From Burkholderia sp. Ax-1719 (GTDB taxonomy: Bacteria > Pseudomonadota > Gammaproteobacteria > Burkholderiales > Burkholderiaceae), in NCBI RefSeq assembly GCF_011753055.1, contig NZ_VWWJ01000002.1:372001-436000 (forward strand): a stretch of DNA of 64,000 nt. The letters are read 5' to 3'. Both the position numbers and the translations under genes were made by a program. Under the pieces are notes generated by a model that saw only the letters and a list, made by a program, of their open reading frames with translations, did not search any database and had not been told where the DNA came from. Of the stretch, positions 14,922 to 22,318 are shown one piece after another. Positions within the stretch are counted from its first letter, which is position 1. Each line of letters opens with the position of its first letter.

Positions 14922-15857
14922 TCAGGAAAGAAGCGGGCGGACCGTGCCGTTGCTGTGGTCGCCGTAATACATACCGTAGCTCTTGAGCTGGCTTTCCTTG
15001 CGATAGCGCTGCAGCATGCTGGCCGTTGCGCTGTCCTGGAACTGATCCGGCTCGATGTCGTCGAGGCTCACGAAATCTCCTGCGACCGCCGCTTCATCCG
15101 GCGCGCTGCAGAGGAACGAGATGTACTGGTAATGGGTTTCGGTGTTGTTATAAGCCGAATAAATAAAGCTTGCAGAGGCATCGGGCTGGTATTTGCCGAA
15201 CAGTTCGGCCAGCGCCTTGTCCGCGCCTTCCTTGCCGATTTCTTTCGACGGCAGGCCCCATTTGTTATCGGCGGTGCGGGTCAGCAGGACCTTGTCGTCG
15301 CGCGCGATGATGGCGCTGACGATCACCTTCGGTCCTGCGATCACTTCGGCCGACACCTTGGCCGGCGTGAAATAGCCGCCGCGGTAGTAGCCCAGGCCCG
15401 CGAAGCCGGCCGAATGGAACGCCTCGACCTTGCCGACCAGCAGGGCGTGGTCGCCCGCATCGATTACGGCGTGGGTGGTGCAGTCGAACCAGGCGCTCAC
15501 ATCGCCGAGCAGCGGGTTGTTGTTCGCGCTGAGATTCCAGTTCACGTTCGCGAAGCGGTCCTCGCTGGGACGTGCGAACGTGTTGGACAGATCCTTTTGT
15601 CCTTCCGCGAGGATGTTGATTGCGAAGTGGCGCGTGGTCGAAAACGTCTGATAGTTGCTCGACGTCTTGGCGATGCTCACCAGCAGCAGCGCGGGATCGA
15701 GCGACACCGACGAGAACGAATTCGCGGTGAAGCCGAGCGGTTGGCCATCGTCGCGCGAGGTGGTGACGATGGTCACGCCGGTCATGAAGGCGCCGAACGC
15801 ATCGCGAAGTTCGCGGGTGTTCAGAACGGCGTTCGTGGAAACGGTCTCTTGGCTCAT
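14922..15857 (-). CDS. Flavin reductase fused to a degenerate Nudix-like domain
   Basis: Residues 1-165 form a flavin-reductase-like domain (RDAFGAFMTGVTIVTTSRD, GFTANSFSSVSLDPALLLVSI, then FAINILAEGQKDLS). It should supply reduced FMN to the adjacent luciferase-like monooxygenase, as RutF does for RutA. The remaining 140 or so residues start VSAIIARDDKVLLTRTADN and KWGLPSKEIGKEG. The order of strands and the GLPSKEI position resemble a Nudix fold, but the catalytic REXXEE box is missing, so this half is probably not a hydrolase. It could bind flavin or nucleotide, or mediate contact with the monooxygenase. Family reductases are about 160-190 residues; this protein is 311. Its start lies one base after the hydrolase stop. 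Confidence 0.8.
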   Translation of the reverse strand: MSQETVSTNAVLNTRELRDAFGAFMTGVTIVTTSRDDGQPLGFTANSFSSVSLDPALLLVSIAKTSSNYQTFSTTRHFAINILAEGQKDLSNTFARPSEDRFANVNWNLSANNNPLLGDVSAWFDCTTHAVIDAGDHALLVGKVEAFHSAGFAGLGYYRGGYFTPAKVSAEVIAGPKVIVSAIIARDDKVLLTRTADNKWGLPSKEIGKEGADKALAELFGKYQPDASASFIYSAYNNTETHYQYISFLCSAPDEAAVAGDFVSLDDIEPDQFQDSATASMLQRYRKESQLKSYGMYYGDHSNGTVRPLLS

Positions 15858-15858
15858 A

Positions 15859-16689
15859 TCAGGCTTCCGACTTCAAGGGTTCAACCGGCGAATCGATCGG
15901 CGTTTCAACCTTCAACCAGTCGCGCAGGGCGCGATTGACGGTTTCCGGCGCGGTCAGGTTCACCATATGGCGCTCGTCTTCGATCACCACGGCGCGGCCG
16001 TTGTGCGCGGCGGCGGCCATCTGGTTCGCCATTTCGGGCGTCGAGTTCGGATCGTCCGAGCCGGTCAGCACGAGCGCCGGGCAGGCGATGGTGTTCCAGC
16101 CGTCCGCGTAGACCTCGTCGCCCTTCGCGAAGGCCGTATACGCCGTGGCATAGCCCGCGAGATCGACCGACTTCAGCCACGATTCCACCTTGTGCGCGGC
16201 GATCTGCTGGGCTTCTTCGGCGTTGAACCAGCGCTTGAGCGGCGTTTCGACGTCGATGGTGCCGGAGCGCAGTTCGGCGGCGCGTTGCAGCACGGCTTCG
16301 CGCGCTTGCGGCGTACGACGATAGACGCCGTTCAGGAGTGCCACGCGTTTCACCAGATCGGGGCGCGTAACGGCTACGCCCGCGGCGATCAGCGAACCCA
16401 TCGAATGACCCGCCAGATTCACGGGACCGGCGTCCAGCGCCTCGATAAAGGCAATCGCCCACGCCACGAACTGCTGCAGGCCCGCGCCAACGTCGAGCGG
16501 GGCGCTCTGGCCGTGGCCCGGCATATCGACGGCTATCACGCGGAAATCGCGCGACAGGTCGTCGATCTGCGGATACCACGCGTGCGCCTGCATGCCCACG
16601 CCGTGAATCAGGACCAGCGGCTCGCCACTACCTTGTTCGAGGTAGTGCGCGACGCGCTTATCGGACAGCTGCAGGATTGTTGACGTCAT
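15859..16689 (-). CDS. Alpha/beta hydrolase
   Basis: The ATG at 16689 (MTSTILQLSDKRV) is preferred. It overlaps the end of the upstream PF06684 gene by 32 bases, while the longer frame would add 35 basic residues with no homology-like pattern. The protein is 276 residues. The oxyanion region VLIHGVGMQAHAW, nucleophile elbow GHSMGS (Ser at about residue 95), acid in LTGSDDPNS, and His in EDERHMVNL make a full catalytic triad. In the Rut pathway RutD has this fold and assists a hydrolytic step after ring opening. A similar amide- or ester-cleaving role is inferred here. Confidence 0.83.
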   Translation of the reverse strand: MTSTILQLSDKRVAHYLEQGSGEPLVLIHGVGMQAHAWYPQIDDLSRDFRVIAVDMPGHGQSAPLDVGAGLQQFVAWAIAFIEALDAGPVNLAGHSMGSLIAAGVAVTRPDLVKRVALLNGVYRRTPQAREAVLQRAAELRSGTIDVETPLKRWFNAEEAQQIAAHKVESWLKSVDLAGYATAYTAFAKGDEVYADGWNTIACPALVLTGSDDPNSTPEMANQMAAAAHNGRAVVIEDERHMVNLTAPETVNRALRDWLKVETPIDSPVEPLKSEA

Positions 16690-17260
16690 TTCCGAGCTCT
16701 GCGAGGTCTTTGTAGCGATCGCCGATGCGGTGATGCGGACGGCCACCCGTTGCACCGCCAATGGCGATGACGATTTCGTCGGCTGCCGGCGCATCGGGGA
16801 TGGCGAATTGCAGCGTCAGGTAGTGCGAGCGACGGCCTTCGTCGTTCTTGTCCATCATCGGAATCAGCAGCGGCGCATTGGCCGGGCCGCGCGTGTTGTT
16901 GAACGCCAGATACGACTTCGCGCCCACCGCCGAGCGGTACGTATTGCCGAAGTGCAGCGTGTGGATCAGCGCGGAAGCGTGCTCCAGCTCGCCGTCCAGG
17001 CCGACGATGGCGGCCTTGCCGAACGCTTCCACGGCTTCGCCCGAGCCGGCTTCATCGATGATCAGCTTGGTCAGGTGCGCGCTGATCTGCGGGGCGAGTT
17101 CGCGGATTTCCGGCGAGAGGTTCTCCACATAGCCACGGCCCGCCCACGGGTTCTTGATGACGGCCACCGCGCCGATCATCTTCAGCGGCTTGGCGGCGTC
17201 CTTGTCACCGTCGACGAAGACGTTCTCGACATGGAGGATGGACTTGCGAATCAGGCTCAT
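16658..17260 (-). CDS. PF06684 (amino acid synthesis) family protein
   Basis: The protein has 200 residues, beginning MSLIRKSILHVENVFVDGDK with family features such as KNPWAGRGYVENL, AFGKAAIVGLDGELEHASAL and HTLHFGN. The family is named for amino acid synthesis, but its biochemical role is poorly established. It is widespread beside flavin monooxygenases and amidohydrolases. The gene is first in the minus-strand operon and divergent from a GntR regulator, with two palindromes in the short gap. First position and the conserved His/Asp/Glu residues suggest that it takes part in the pathway, possibly on an amide or cyclic intermediate, but no reaction can be assigned from sequence. Confidence 0.8.
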   Translation of the reverse strand: MSLIRKSILHVENVFVDGDKDAAKPLKMIGAVAVIKNPWAGRGYVENLSPEIRELAPQISAHLTKLIIDEAGSGEAVEAFGKAAIVGLDGELEHASALIHTLHFGNTYRSAVGAKSYLAFNNTRGPANAPLLIPMMDKNDEGRRSHYLTLQFAIPDAPAADEIVIAIGGATGGRPHHRIGDRYKDLAELGNDVNNPAAVR

Positions 17261-17298
17261 GGCGCATTCCTTTGGTGCGTTGATTGTGGTTGATAGTT

Positions 17299-17323
17299 TG
17301 GTATACCATAGTACGGCATGCCA
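17299..17323 (+). promoter_or_regulatory. Probable GntR operator pair
   Basis: TGGTATACCA (17299-17308) is a perfect palindrome. Five bases later CGGCATGCCA (17314-17323) repeats the pattern with a GGCATGCC palindromic core. Tandem sites of this type are typical targets of FadR-subfamily GntR regulators. They sit between the divergent PF06684 operon and the GntR gene and touch the regulator's own start codon, which suggests autoregulation. Confidence 0.65.
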
Positions 17324-18018
17324 TGAGTGTTAACCCTGAAATGAATCTAACTATTGAAAATCCACCGGTGACGCTGCGCGAGTTGTCGCTGAACAAGCTG
17401 CGCAATGCGATCATCAGCGGCTATTTCCCGGCCGGAAAACGGCTGGTTGAGCGCAGCCTGTGCGAAGAGATGGGCGTGAGCCGGTCGGTCGTGCGGGAGG
17501 TGATCCGCTATCTGGAGGGGGAAGGGCTGGTCGAGATCGTCACAGGCAAGGGCCCGACGGTTTCGACGTTGAGCTGGGACGTTGCGGCGCAGATCTATCA
17601 GATCCGCATGGTGCTGGAGCAAGGCGCGGTGGTGGCCTGCACGCAGAGCCTGACGCCCGAAACGGCGCTGCAGATTCAGGCCTTGCTGGCGGAATTCAAG
17701 GCCGCGTTCAGCGGCGACGATGTCAATGCGATCGTCAATCTCTCGTCGAAACTCTATGAGAAGATTTTTGCCGTTGCAGGACAGAGCGTGGCGTGGGAAG
17801 TGGTACAGCGGCTTAACGGCCGGATCAGCCGCTTGCGCGCCATGACGATGAAATCGACGAATCGTAGTGAAACCGGATACCAGCGCATCGACACGATTTG
17901 CCGTGCGATTTGCGAACTGCGCGACCCGGAGCAGGCGAAACTGGCCGTGCACGCCCATATCAGCGAAGCGGCCGCCATTGCACAACGCATTCTTGAGAAC
18001 GAAAAGGAGAAATCATGA
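17323..18018 (+). CDS. GntR-family (FadR/FCD subgroup) transcriptional regulator
   Basis: A protein of 231 residues. The winged helix-turn-helix (KLRNAIISGYFPAGKRLVER, MGVSRSVVREVIRYLEGEG) is followed by an all-helical ligand domain with Asp/His positions typical of FCD (YQIRMVLEQGAVVACTQ, then HAHISEAAAIAQRIL). The frame can be extended to a TTG at 17284, but that would translate through the palindromes. The ATG at 17323 (MSVNPE) or the one at 17341 (MNLTIEN) is more plausible, though neither has a strong ribosome-binding site. It probably represses the divergent Rut-like operon until a pathway metabolite binds. It is translationally coupled to the DUF1330 gene. Confidence 0.85.
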   Translation: MSVNPEMNLTIENPPVTLRELSLNKLRNAIISGYFPAGKRLVERSLCEEMGVSRSVVREVIRYLEGEGLVEIVTGKGPTVSTLSWDVAAQIYQIRMVLEQGAVVACTQSLTPETALQIQALLAEFKAAFSGDDVNAIVNLSSKLYEKIFAVAGQSVAWEVVQRLNGRISRLRAMTMKSTNRSETGYQRIDTICRAICELRDPEQAKLAVHAHISEAAAIAQRILENEKEKS

Positions 18019-18305
18019 CGGCATACTGGATTGCTCACGTGACGGTGCACGACGCCGACAAGTACAAGGGCTATACGGACGCTGCGCCGGAAGCCTTCAA
18101 GAAGTACGGCGCGGTCTTTCTGGCGCGCGGCGGCGCGTATGAGGTGCTCGAAGGCGACGCGTTCCAGCGCCATGTCGTGATCCAGTTCAAGGATATGGAG
18201 ACGGCGCTTGCGTGCTATCACTCGCCTGAGTATCAGGCGGCGAGGGCGAAGCGCGAGGGGTATAGCACGGCCCAGATTACGATTGTCGAAGGTCTGCCGG
18301 GCTGA
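18015..18305 (+). CDS. DUF1330 family protein
   Basis: A 96-residue dimeric alpha+beta (ferredoxin-like fold) protein, recognisable from YWIAHVTVHDADKYKGYTD, KYGAVFLARGG and CYHSPEYQAARAKR. Its ATG overlaps the GntR stop as ATGA, so the two are co-translated. DUF1330 proteins occur beside many catabolic genes, but no reaction is established. Given its place it may help in the pathway controlled by the GntR regulator. A hairpin terminator follows 23 bases after its stop. Confidence 0.85.
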   Translation: MTAYWIAHVTVHDADKYKGYTDAAPEAFKKYGAVFLARGGAYEVLEGDAFQRHVVIQFKDMETALACYHSPEYQAARAKREGYSTAQITIVEGLPG

Positions 18306-18327
18306 TCCGCCTGGCTGATTTGGAAAT

Positions 18328-18348
18328 GCGGGGATGCAATGTCCCCGC
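18328..18348 (+). terminator. Hairpin after the GntR-DUF1330 pair
   Basis: GCGGGGA pairs with TCCCCGC across a 7-base loop. It lies between the DUF1330 gene and catB. The stem is GC-rich and is followed only by a mixed T-rich stretch (GTGTTGGTCTCTT), so termination may be partial. Confidence 0.5.
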
Positions 18349-18406
18349 GTGTTGGTCTCTTGCCGTACCCATCCCATCTCTTAGTCGTAGCAAACCGCGA
18401 ATCCTC

Positions 18407-18433
18407 GATGATATCCATCGGATGGATGATATC
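18407..18433 (+). promoter_or_regulatory. Candidate catB operator with dyad and direct repeats
   Basis: GATGATATC occurs twice (18407-18415 and 18425-18433), exactly 18 bases apart. Between and overlapping them is the dyad ATCCATC-G-GATGGAT (18413-18427). The block lies 122 bases before the catB start in an otherwise empty 250-base gap. No catR-type LysR gene is adjacent, so the regulator that would bind here is unknown. Confidence 0.45.
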
Positions 18434-18555
18434 GCGCATATATGATTGATTTGACAGATGAGCGACCGATCGCTAATTTGTCATGCCGAGACGTTATGCA
18501 TTTTCATCGATCGTTGTTTCCGCACACGATGGAAGCGATTTAGTTTGCAATCCAA

Positions 18556-19692
18556 ATGAATACAGCAAAAATCGAACGCATCGAAACCCGCCTCGTCGAT
18601 CTGCCGACGATCCGCCCTCACAAGCTTTCAGTGGCGACGATGTACGGCCAGACGCTGATGCTGGTGAAGATCTATTGCAGCGATGGCGTGATCGGCATCG
18701 GCGAGGGCACCACGATCGCAGGTATGGCCTACGGCCCCGAAAGCCCGGAAGCGATGAAGGTGGCTATCGATACCTACTTTGCGCCCGCGATGATCGGCCA
18801 GGACGCCACGCGCATCCAGGCGCTGATGGCGCATCTGGGCAAGCTGGTGAAGGTGAACCACTTTTCGAAGAGCGCGCTGGAAACCGCGTTGCTCGACGCG
18901 CAGGGCAAGCGCCTGGGCGTGCCGGTGAGCGAACTGCTGGGCGGCCGCCGTCGTGACCGGCTGCCGGTTGCGTGGACGCTGGCTTCGGGCGACACGGCAA
19001 AAGATATTGCTGAAGCCGAGCACATGCTCGAAGTGCGCCGCCATAACGTCTTCAAGCTGAAGATCGGCGCGAAGGCGCTGGAAACCGATATCAAGCACGT
19101 CGCTGAGATCAAGAAGGCCGTGGGCGACCGCGCTGCCGTGCGTGTCGACGTGAATATGGCGTGGAGCGAGACGCAGGCCGCCTGGGCGATTCCCGCGCTG
19201 GCCGATGCGGGCTGCGAACTGGTCGAGCAACCGGTGGCGTCGGCCGCAGCGCTTGCGCGTCTGATGCGCCGTTTCCCCGTCGCGCTGATGGCTGACGAAA
19301 TCCTGCAAGGCCCGGAAAGCGCCTTCGACATCGCGAAGAATAACGGCGCGGATGTCTTCGCCATCAAGATCGAGCAGAGTGGCGGCCTGTTCGCCGCCCA
19401 ACGCGTGGCCGCGATCGCGGACGCTGCAGGCATCGAACTGTATGGCGGCACCATGCTTGAAGGCGCATTCAGCACGGTCGCATCGGCGCATCTCTTTGCG
19501 AGCTTCGCCAACCTGCAGTGGGGCACCGAATTGTTCGGACCGCTACTTATCACCGAAGAGATTCTGACGAAACCGCTCGATTACAGCGATTTCGCGCTGA
19601 CCGTACCCAGCGGCCCGGGTCTGGGCATCGAACTGGACGAAGCGAAGGTTGAGCGCTTTACGCGCGACGGCCTGAAGAAAGTCACGAAGTAA
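18556..19692 (+). CDS. catB: Muconate cycloisomerase
   Basis: This enzyme converts cis,cis-muconate to muconolactone in the ortho-cleavage branch of the beta-ketoadipate pathway. The protein is 378 residues, of the enolase/muconate-lactonising superfamily. It carries the KLKIG Lys pair (about residue 172), metal ligands in RVDVNMAW, ELVEQPV and LMADEIL, and the IKIEQSGGL strand, all in the order expected for CatB. It begins the catB-catC-catA set, 27 bases before catC. The start has only a weak ribosome-binding site. No stop, frameshift or unusual length was seen. Confidence 0.93.
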   Translation: MNTAKIERIETRLVDLPTIRPHKLSVATMYGQTLMLVKIYCSDGVIGIGEGTTIAGMAYGPESPEAMKVAIDTYFAPAMIGQDATRIQALMAHLGKLVKVNHFSKSALETALLDAQGKRLGVPVSELLGGRRRDRLPVAWTLASGDTAKDIAEAEHMLEVRRHNVFKLKIGAKALETDIKHVAEIKKAVGDRAAVRVDVNMAWSETQAAWAIPALADAGCELVEQPVASAAALARLMRRFPVALMADEILQGPESAFDIAKNNGADVFAIKIEQSGGLFAAQRVAAIADAAGIELYGGTMLEGAFSTVASAHLFASFANLQWGTELFGPLLITEEILTKPLDYSDFALTVPSGPGLGIELDEAKVERFTRDGLKKVTK

Positions 19693-19719
19693 CCCGAATC
19701 ACGTAACAGGACGCAGACA

Positions 19720-20010
19720 ATGCTTTTCCACGTACGCATGGATGTGAATATCCCAGCCGATATGCCCGCCGAGGTCGCCAACGAGATCAAGACGCGCGAG
19801 AAGGCCTATTCGCAGGAGCTTCAGCGCAGCGGCAAGTGGCGCCATATCTGGCGACTGGTCGGTGAATACGCGAATTACAGTATTTTCGATGTCGAAAGCA
19901 ACGCGGAACTGCACGATATTCTCACCGCGCTGCCGCTGTTTCCGTACATGAAGATTTCGGTGACGCCGCTGTGTCGCCACCCGTCGTCGGTTCGCGACGA
20001 CGACGCCTGA
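19720..20010 (+). CDS. catC: Muconolactone delta-isomerase
   Basis: A 96-residue small ferredoxin-like-fold enzyme that isomerises muconolactone to the beta-ketoadipate enol-lactone. The family pattern is clear: MLFHVRMDVNIPADMP, EKAYSQELQRSGKWRHIWR, and ALPLFPYMKISVTPL near the end. It lies between catB and catA with AGGA upstream. Length matches the family (92-97 residues). Confidence 0.95.
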   Translation: MLFHVRMDVNIPADMPAEVANEIKTREKAYSQELQRSGKWRHIWRLVGEYANYSIFDVESNAELHDILTALPLFPYMKISVTPLCRHPSSVRDDDA

Positions 20011-20066
20011 AGCTAAAAAACCATTCAGGCGATTTTCCCCAAAATACAAGTGTGGAGACACTAATC

Positions 20067-21002
20067 ATGAGCGTCAAAGTATTCGAAACCGCAGAAGTTC
20101 AGGACTTGCTCAAGGCCGCAGCGAATCTCGAAGGCAGCAACGGCAGCGCGCGTTTCCAGCAGATCGTGCACCGCCTGCTGGGCGATCTGTTCAAGGCCAT
20201 TGACGATCTCGACATCACGCCCGATGAAGTCTGGGCGGGTGTGAACTACCTGAACAAGCTGGGCCAGGATGGGGAAGCGGCGCTGCTTGCGGCGGGCCTG
20301 GGTCTGGAGAAATACCTCGATATCCGCATGGACGCGGAAGACAAGGCAGTCGGTCTGGACGGCGGCACGCCGCGCACGATCGAAGGCCCGCTCTATGTGG
20401 CCGGCGCGCCGGTGCGCGATGGCACCAGCAAGATCGATATCAACGCCGATACGGAAGCCGGCCCGCTGGTGATTCACGGCGTCGTGAAGGGAACGGACGG
20501 TCAGCCCGTCGCGAACGCCGTGGTGGAATGCTGGCACGCGAACTCGAAGGGCTTCTATTCGCACTTCGACCCAACCGGCGCACAAACCGATTTCAACCTG
20601 CGCGGCGCGGTCAAAACCGGCGCGGACGGCAAATACGAATTCCGCACGCTCATGCCCGTGGGCTACGGCTGCCCGCCGCACGGTTCCACGCAACAATTGC
20701 TCAATAGCCTGGGCCGCCACGGCAACCGCCCGGCCCATGTACACTTCTTCGTCACTAGCGAGAGCCATCGCAAGCTCACGACGCAGTTCAATATTGAAGG
20801 CGATCCGTTGATCTGGGACGACTTCGCTTATGCTACCCGGGAGGAGTTGATCCCGCACGTCGTCGAAAAAGCCGGCGGCGCGGCGCTTGGCCTGAAAGAA
20901 GATGCGTACAAGTCGATCGAGTTCGACGTCACGTTGACGCCGCTCGTTCAAGGCCGCGACAATCAGATTGTCAACCGTCTGCGTGCAGCCGCTACGGTTT
21001 GA
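20067..21002 (+). CDS. catA: Catechol 1,2-dioxygenase
   Basis: An intradiol Fe(III) enzyme that cleaves catechol to cis,cis-muconate. The protein is 311 residues. An N-terminal helical dimerisation domain (to about residue 95) is followed by the catalytic beta domain, with ligands in EGPLYVAGAP (Tyr about 110), KYEFRTLMPVGYG (Tyr about 195) and RPAHVHFFV (two His). The start is the ATG at 20067, preceded by GTGGAGAC; the frame continues upstream over catC but that part is not coding in this frame. Together with catB and catC it would consume catechol from the iac pathway further along the window. Confidence 0.95.
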   Translation: MSVKVFETAEVQDLLKAAANLEGSNGSARFQQIVHRLLGDLFKAIDDLDITPDEVWAGVNYLNKLGQDGEAALLAAGLGLEKYLDIRMDAEDKAVGLDGGTPRTIEGPLYVAGAPVRDGTSKIDINADTEAGPLVIHGVVKGTDGQPVANAVVECWHANSKGFYSHFDPTGAQTDFNLRGAVKTGADGKYEFRTLMPVGYGCPPHGSTQQLLNSLGRHGNRPAHVHFFVTSESHRKLTTQFNIEGDPLIWDDFAYATREELIPHVVEKAGGAALGLKEDAYKSIEFDVTLTPLVQGRDNQIVNRLRAAATV

Positions 21003-21014
21003 CCTTAGAGGAAA

Positions 21015-21040
21015 CGGCGGCGTGTACGAATGCGCCGCCG
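21015..21040 (+). other. GC hairpin between catA and the first GTPase gene
   Basis: CGGCGGCG pairs with CGCCGCCG across a 10-base loop. It lies in the 59-base gap between the catA stop and the GTG start of the GTPase. There is no T-run, so it is more likely an attenuator or mRNA-processing structure than a full terminator. Read-through from the cat genes into the GTPase pair therefore stays possible. Confidence 0.5.
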
Positions 21041-21061
21041 CTCGCAGAGGAGGAGACAACG

Positions 21062-22318
21062 GTGTCCAGTGACCTGCGCGGCCAGTCCGCGCGCGAGATC
21101 CATGCGGTACTGCCTGATCGCGCGGACGATCTCGCGCGCCTGCAACTGATCGCCGATGACGATGTGCCTGTCGTCACGGTAGTCGGCAAATATAACCACG
21201 GCAAAAGCAGCCTGCTGAACGAATTGCTCGGACAGCAGGCTTTTGCCGTTTCGGACAAGCGCGAAACCGTGGCGCTTGCGCATAGCGTTCAGGAAGGCGT
21301 GCGCTGGCTCGATGCGCCGGGCCTCGACGCCGACGTCGGCAGCGAGGACGACCGCCACGCGTTTGACGCCGTCTGGCTGCACGCGGATATCCGCCTTTTC
21401 GTGCATGCTGCGAAGGAAGGCGAACTCGATGCGCGCGAACGCGCGTTGCTGGCCGAACTACTTGCTGATAGCGAACGTAGCGCACGTCAAACGTTTTTCG
21501 TACTCACGCAAGCGGATCAACTCGCCGACGACAGCGAACTCGAAAGAGTACGCGCGGCGTTGGCCGCGCAATGTGAGGGTATCGAATGGCGTGTGGTTTC
21601 TGCGACGCGCCATCGCAAGGGACAGGAAGGCGGTAAGGCGCTGATGGTGGAGCGTAGCGGCATTCCCGCTTTGCACACCTTATTGCGCGACGCGATTCAT
21701 CGCGTGCCCCACGCGCGAGCGAGTGAAGCCGCGTTATTGCGGGACGAAATCCACTCGGCACTCAGCGAGCATCGCACCGCGCAAGCGGCATTACTGGATA
21801 CGTTGCGTACAAAACAACAGCAACAGCGCGAAGAGTTTGATCGCGGACTAAGGGCTGTGATCGATAAATCCGGTGCGGATATCGACGCGATGTTGAACGC
21901 GCTAGGCACCGATCACGCCATTGTGCCGGATACCGCGAAGGATATTTACGCGAGCACCGCAGGCAAGCGTGAACGCGCGCATATTCAGATTGCGTATTCG
22001 CGCGCGTGCATTGCGATCGATGGCTTTTTGACCGGCCGCGGCGTGATGGAATTGCCATCGGAACAGCGCACGGCGGCAAGCAGCATCAATTCCGTGATGA
22101 TCGCTGTGCTGGGTATATCGGTGAAATTCCGCAAGGATCTGCGCGCCATGTTCTGCGATGTGCAGGGACGAGAGCGCATGCAGCGCGACTTCGCGCACTA
22201 TTACGAGTTGTCTGCGGGGCGCAAGACGCTCGCACAACGCATTGTCGATGTGGACGCGGCGTTGCGCGCGGCGGAAACGGCCATCGCGGCGCTGCAAATC
22301 ATGATAGCTCGCACATGA
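21062..22318 (+). CDS. Dynamin-like GTPase, first of a pair
   Basis: The start is the GTG at 21062, because GAGGAGGAGA lies a few bases ahead; the longer frame begins with a TTG overlapping the catA stop. The protein is 418 residues. G1 is VVGKYNHGKSSLLNELL (about residue 42), a switch region follows (KRETVALAHS), G3 appears as WLDAPGLDAD, and G4 as LTQADQL. The rest is helical with long heptad-like stretches (LRTKQQQQREEFDRGLRAVI) and a less polar patch (SSINSVMIAVLGISVKF) that could touch membrane. This fits bacterial dynamin-like proteins that act on membranes or polar cell structures. Its stop overlaps the second GTPase start (ATGA), so a joint function is likely. Confidence 0.75.
   Translation: MSSDLRGQSAREIHAVLPDRADDLARLQLIADDDVPVVTVVGKYNHGKSSLLNELLGQQAFAVSDKRETVALAHSVQEGVRWLDAPGLDADVGSEDDRHAFDAVWLHADIRLFVHAAKEGELDARERALLAELLADSERSARQTFFVLTQADQLADDSELERVRAALAAQCEGIEWRVVSATRHRKGQEGGKALMVERSGIPALHTLLRDAIHRVPHARASEAALLRDEIHSALSEHRTAQAALLDTLRTKQQQQREEFDRGLRAVIDKSGADIDAMLNALGTDHAIVPDTAKDIYASTAGKRERAHIQIAYSRACIAIDGFLTGRGVMELPSEQRTAASSINSVMIAVLGISVKFRKDLRAMFCDVQGRERMQRDFAHYYELSAGRKTLAQRIVDVDAALRAAETAIAALQIMIART

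Noticed and set aside
10867..17260. Assignment of the operon to pyridine degradation
   Set aside because: The gene types are similar to known pyridine ring-opening sets, but the PF06684 gene and the NCS1 permease fit other heterocycles equally well. No substrate can be named.
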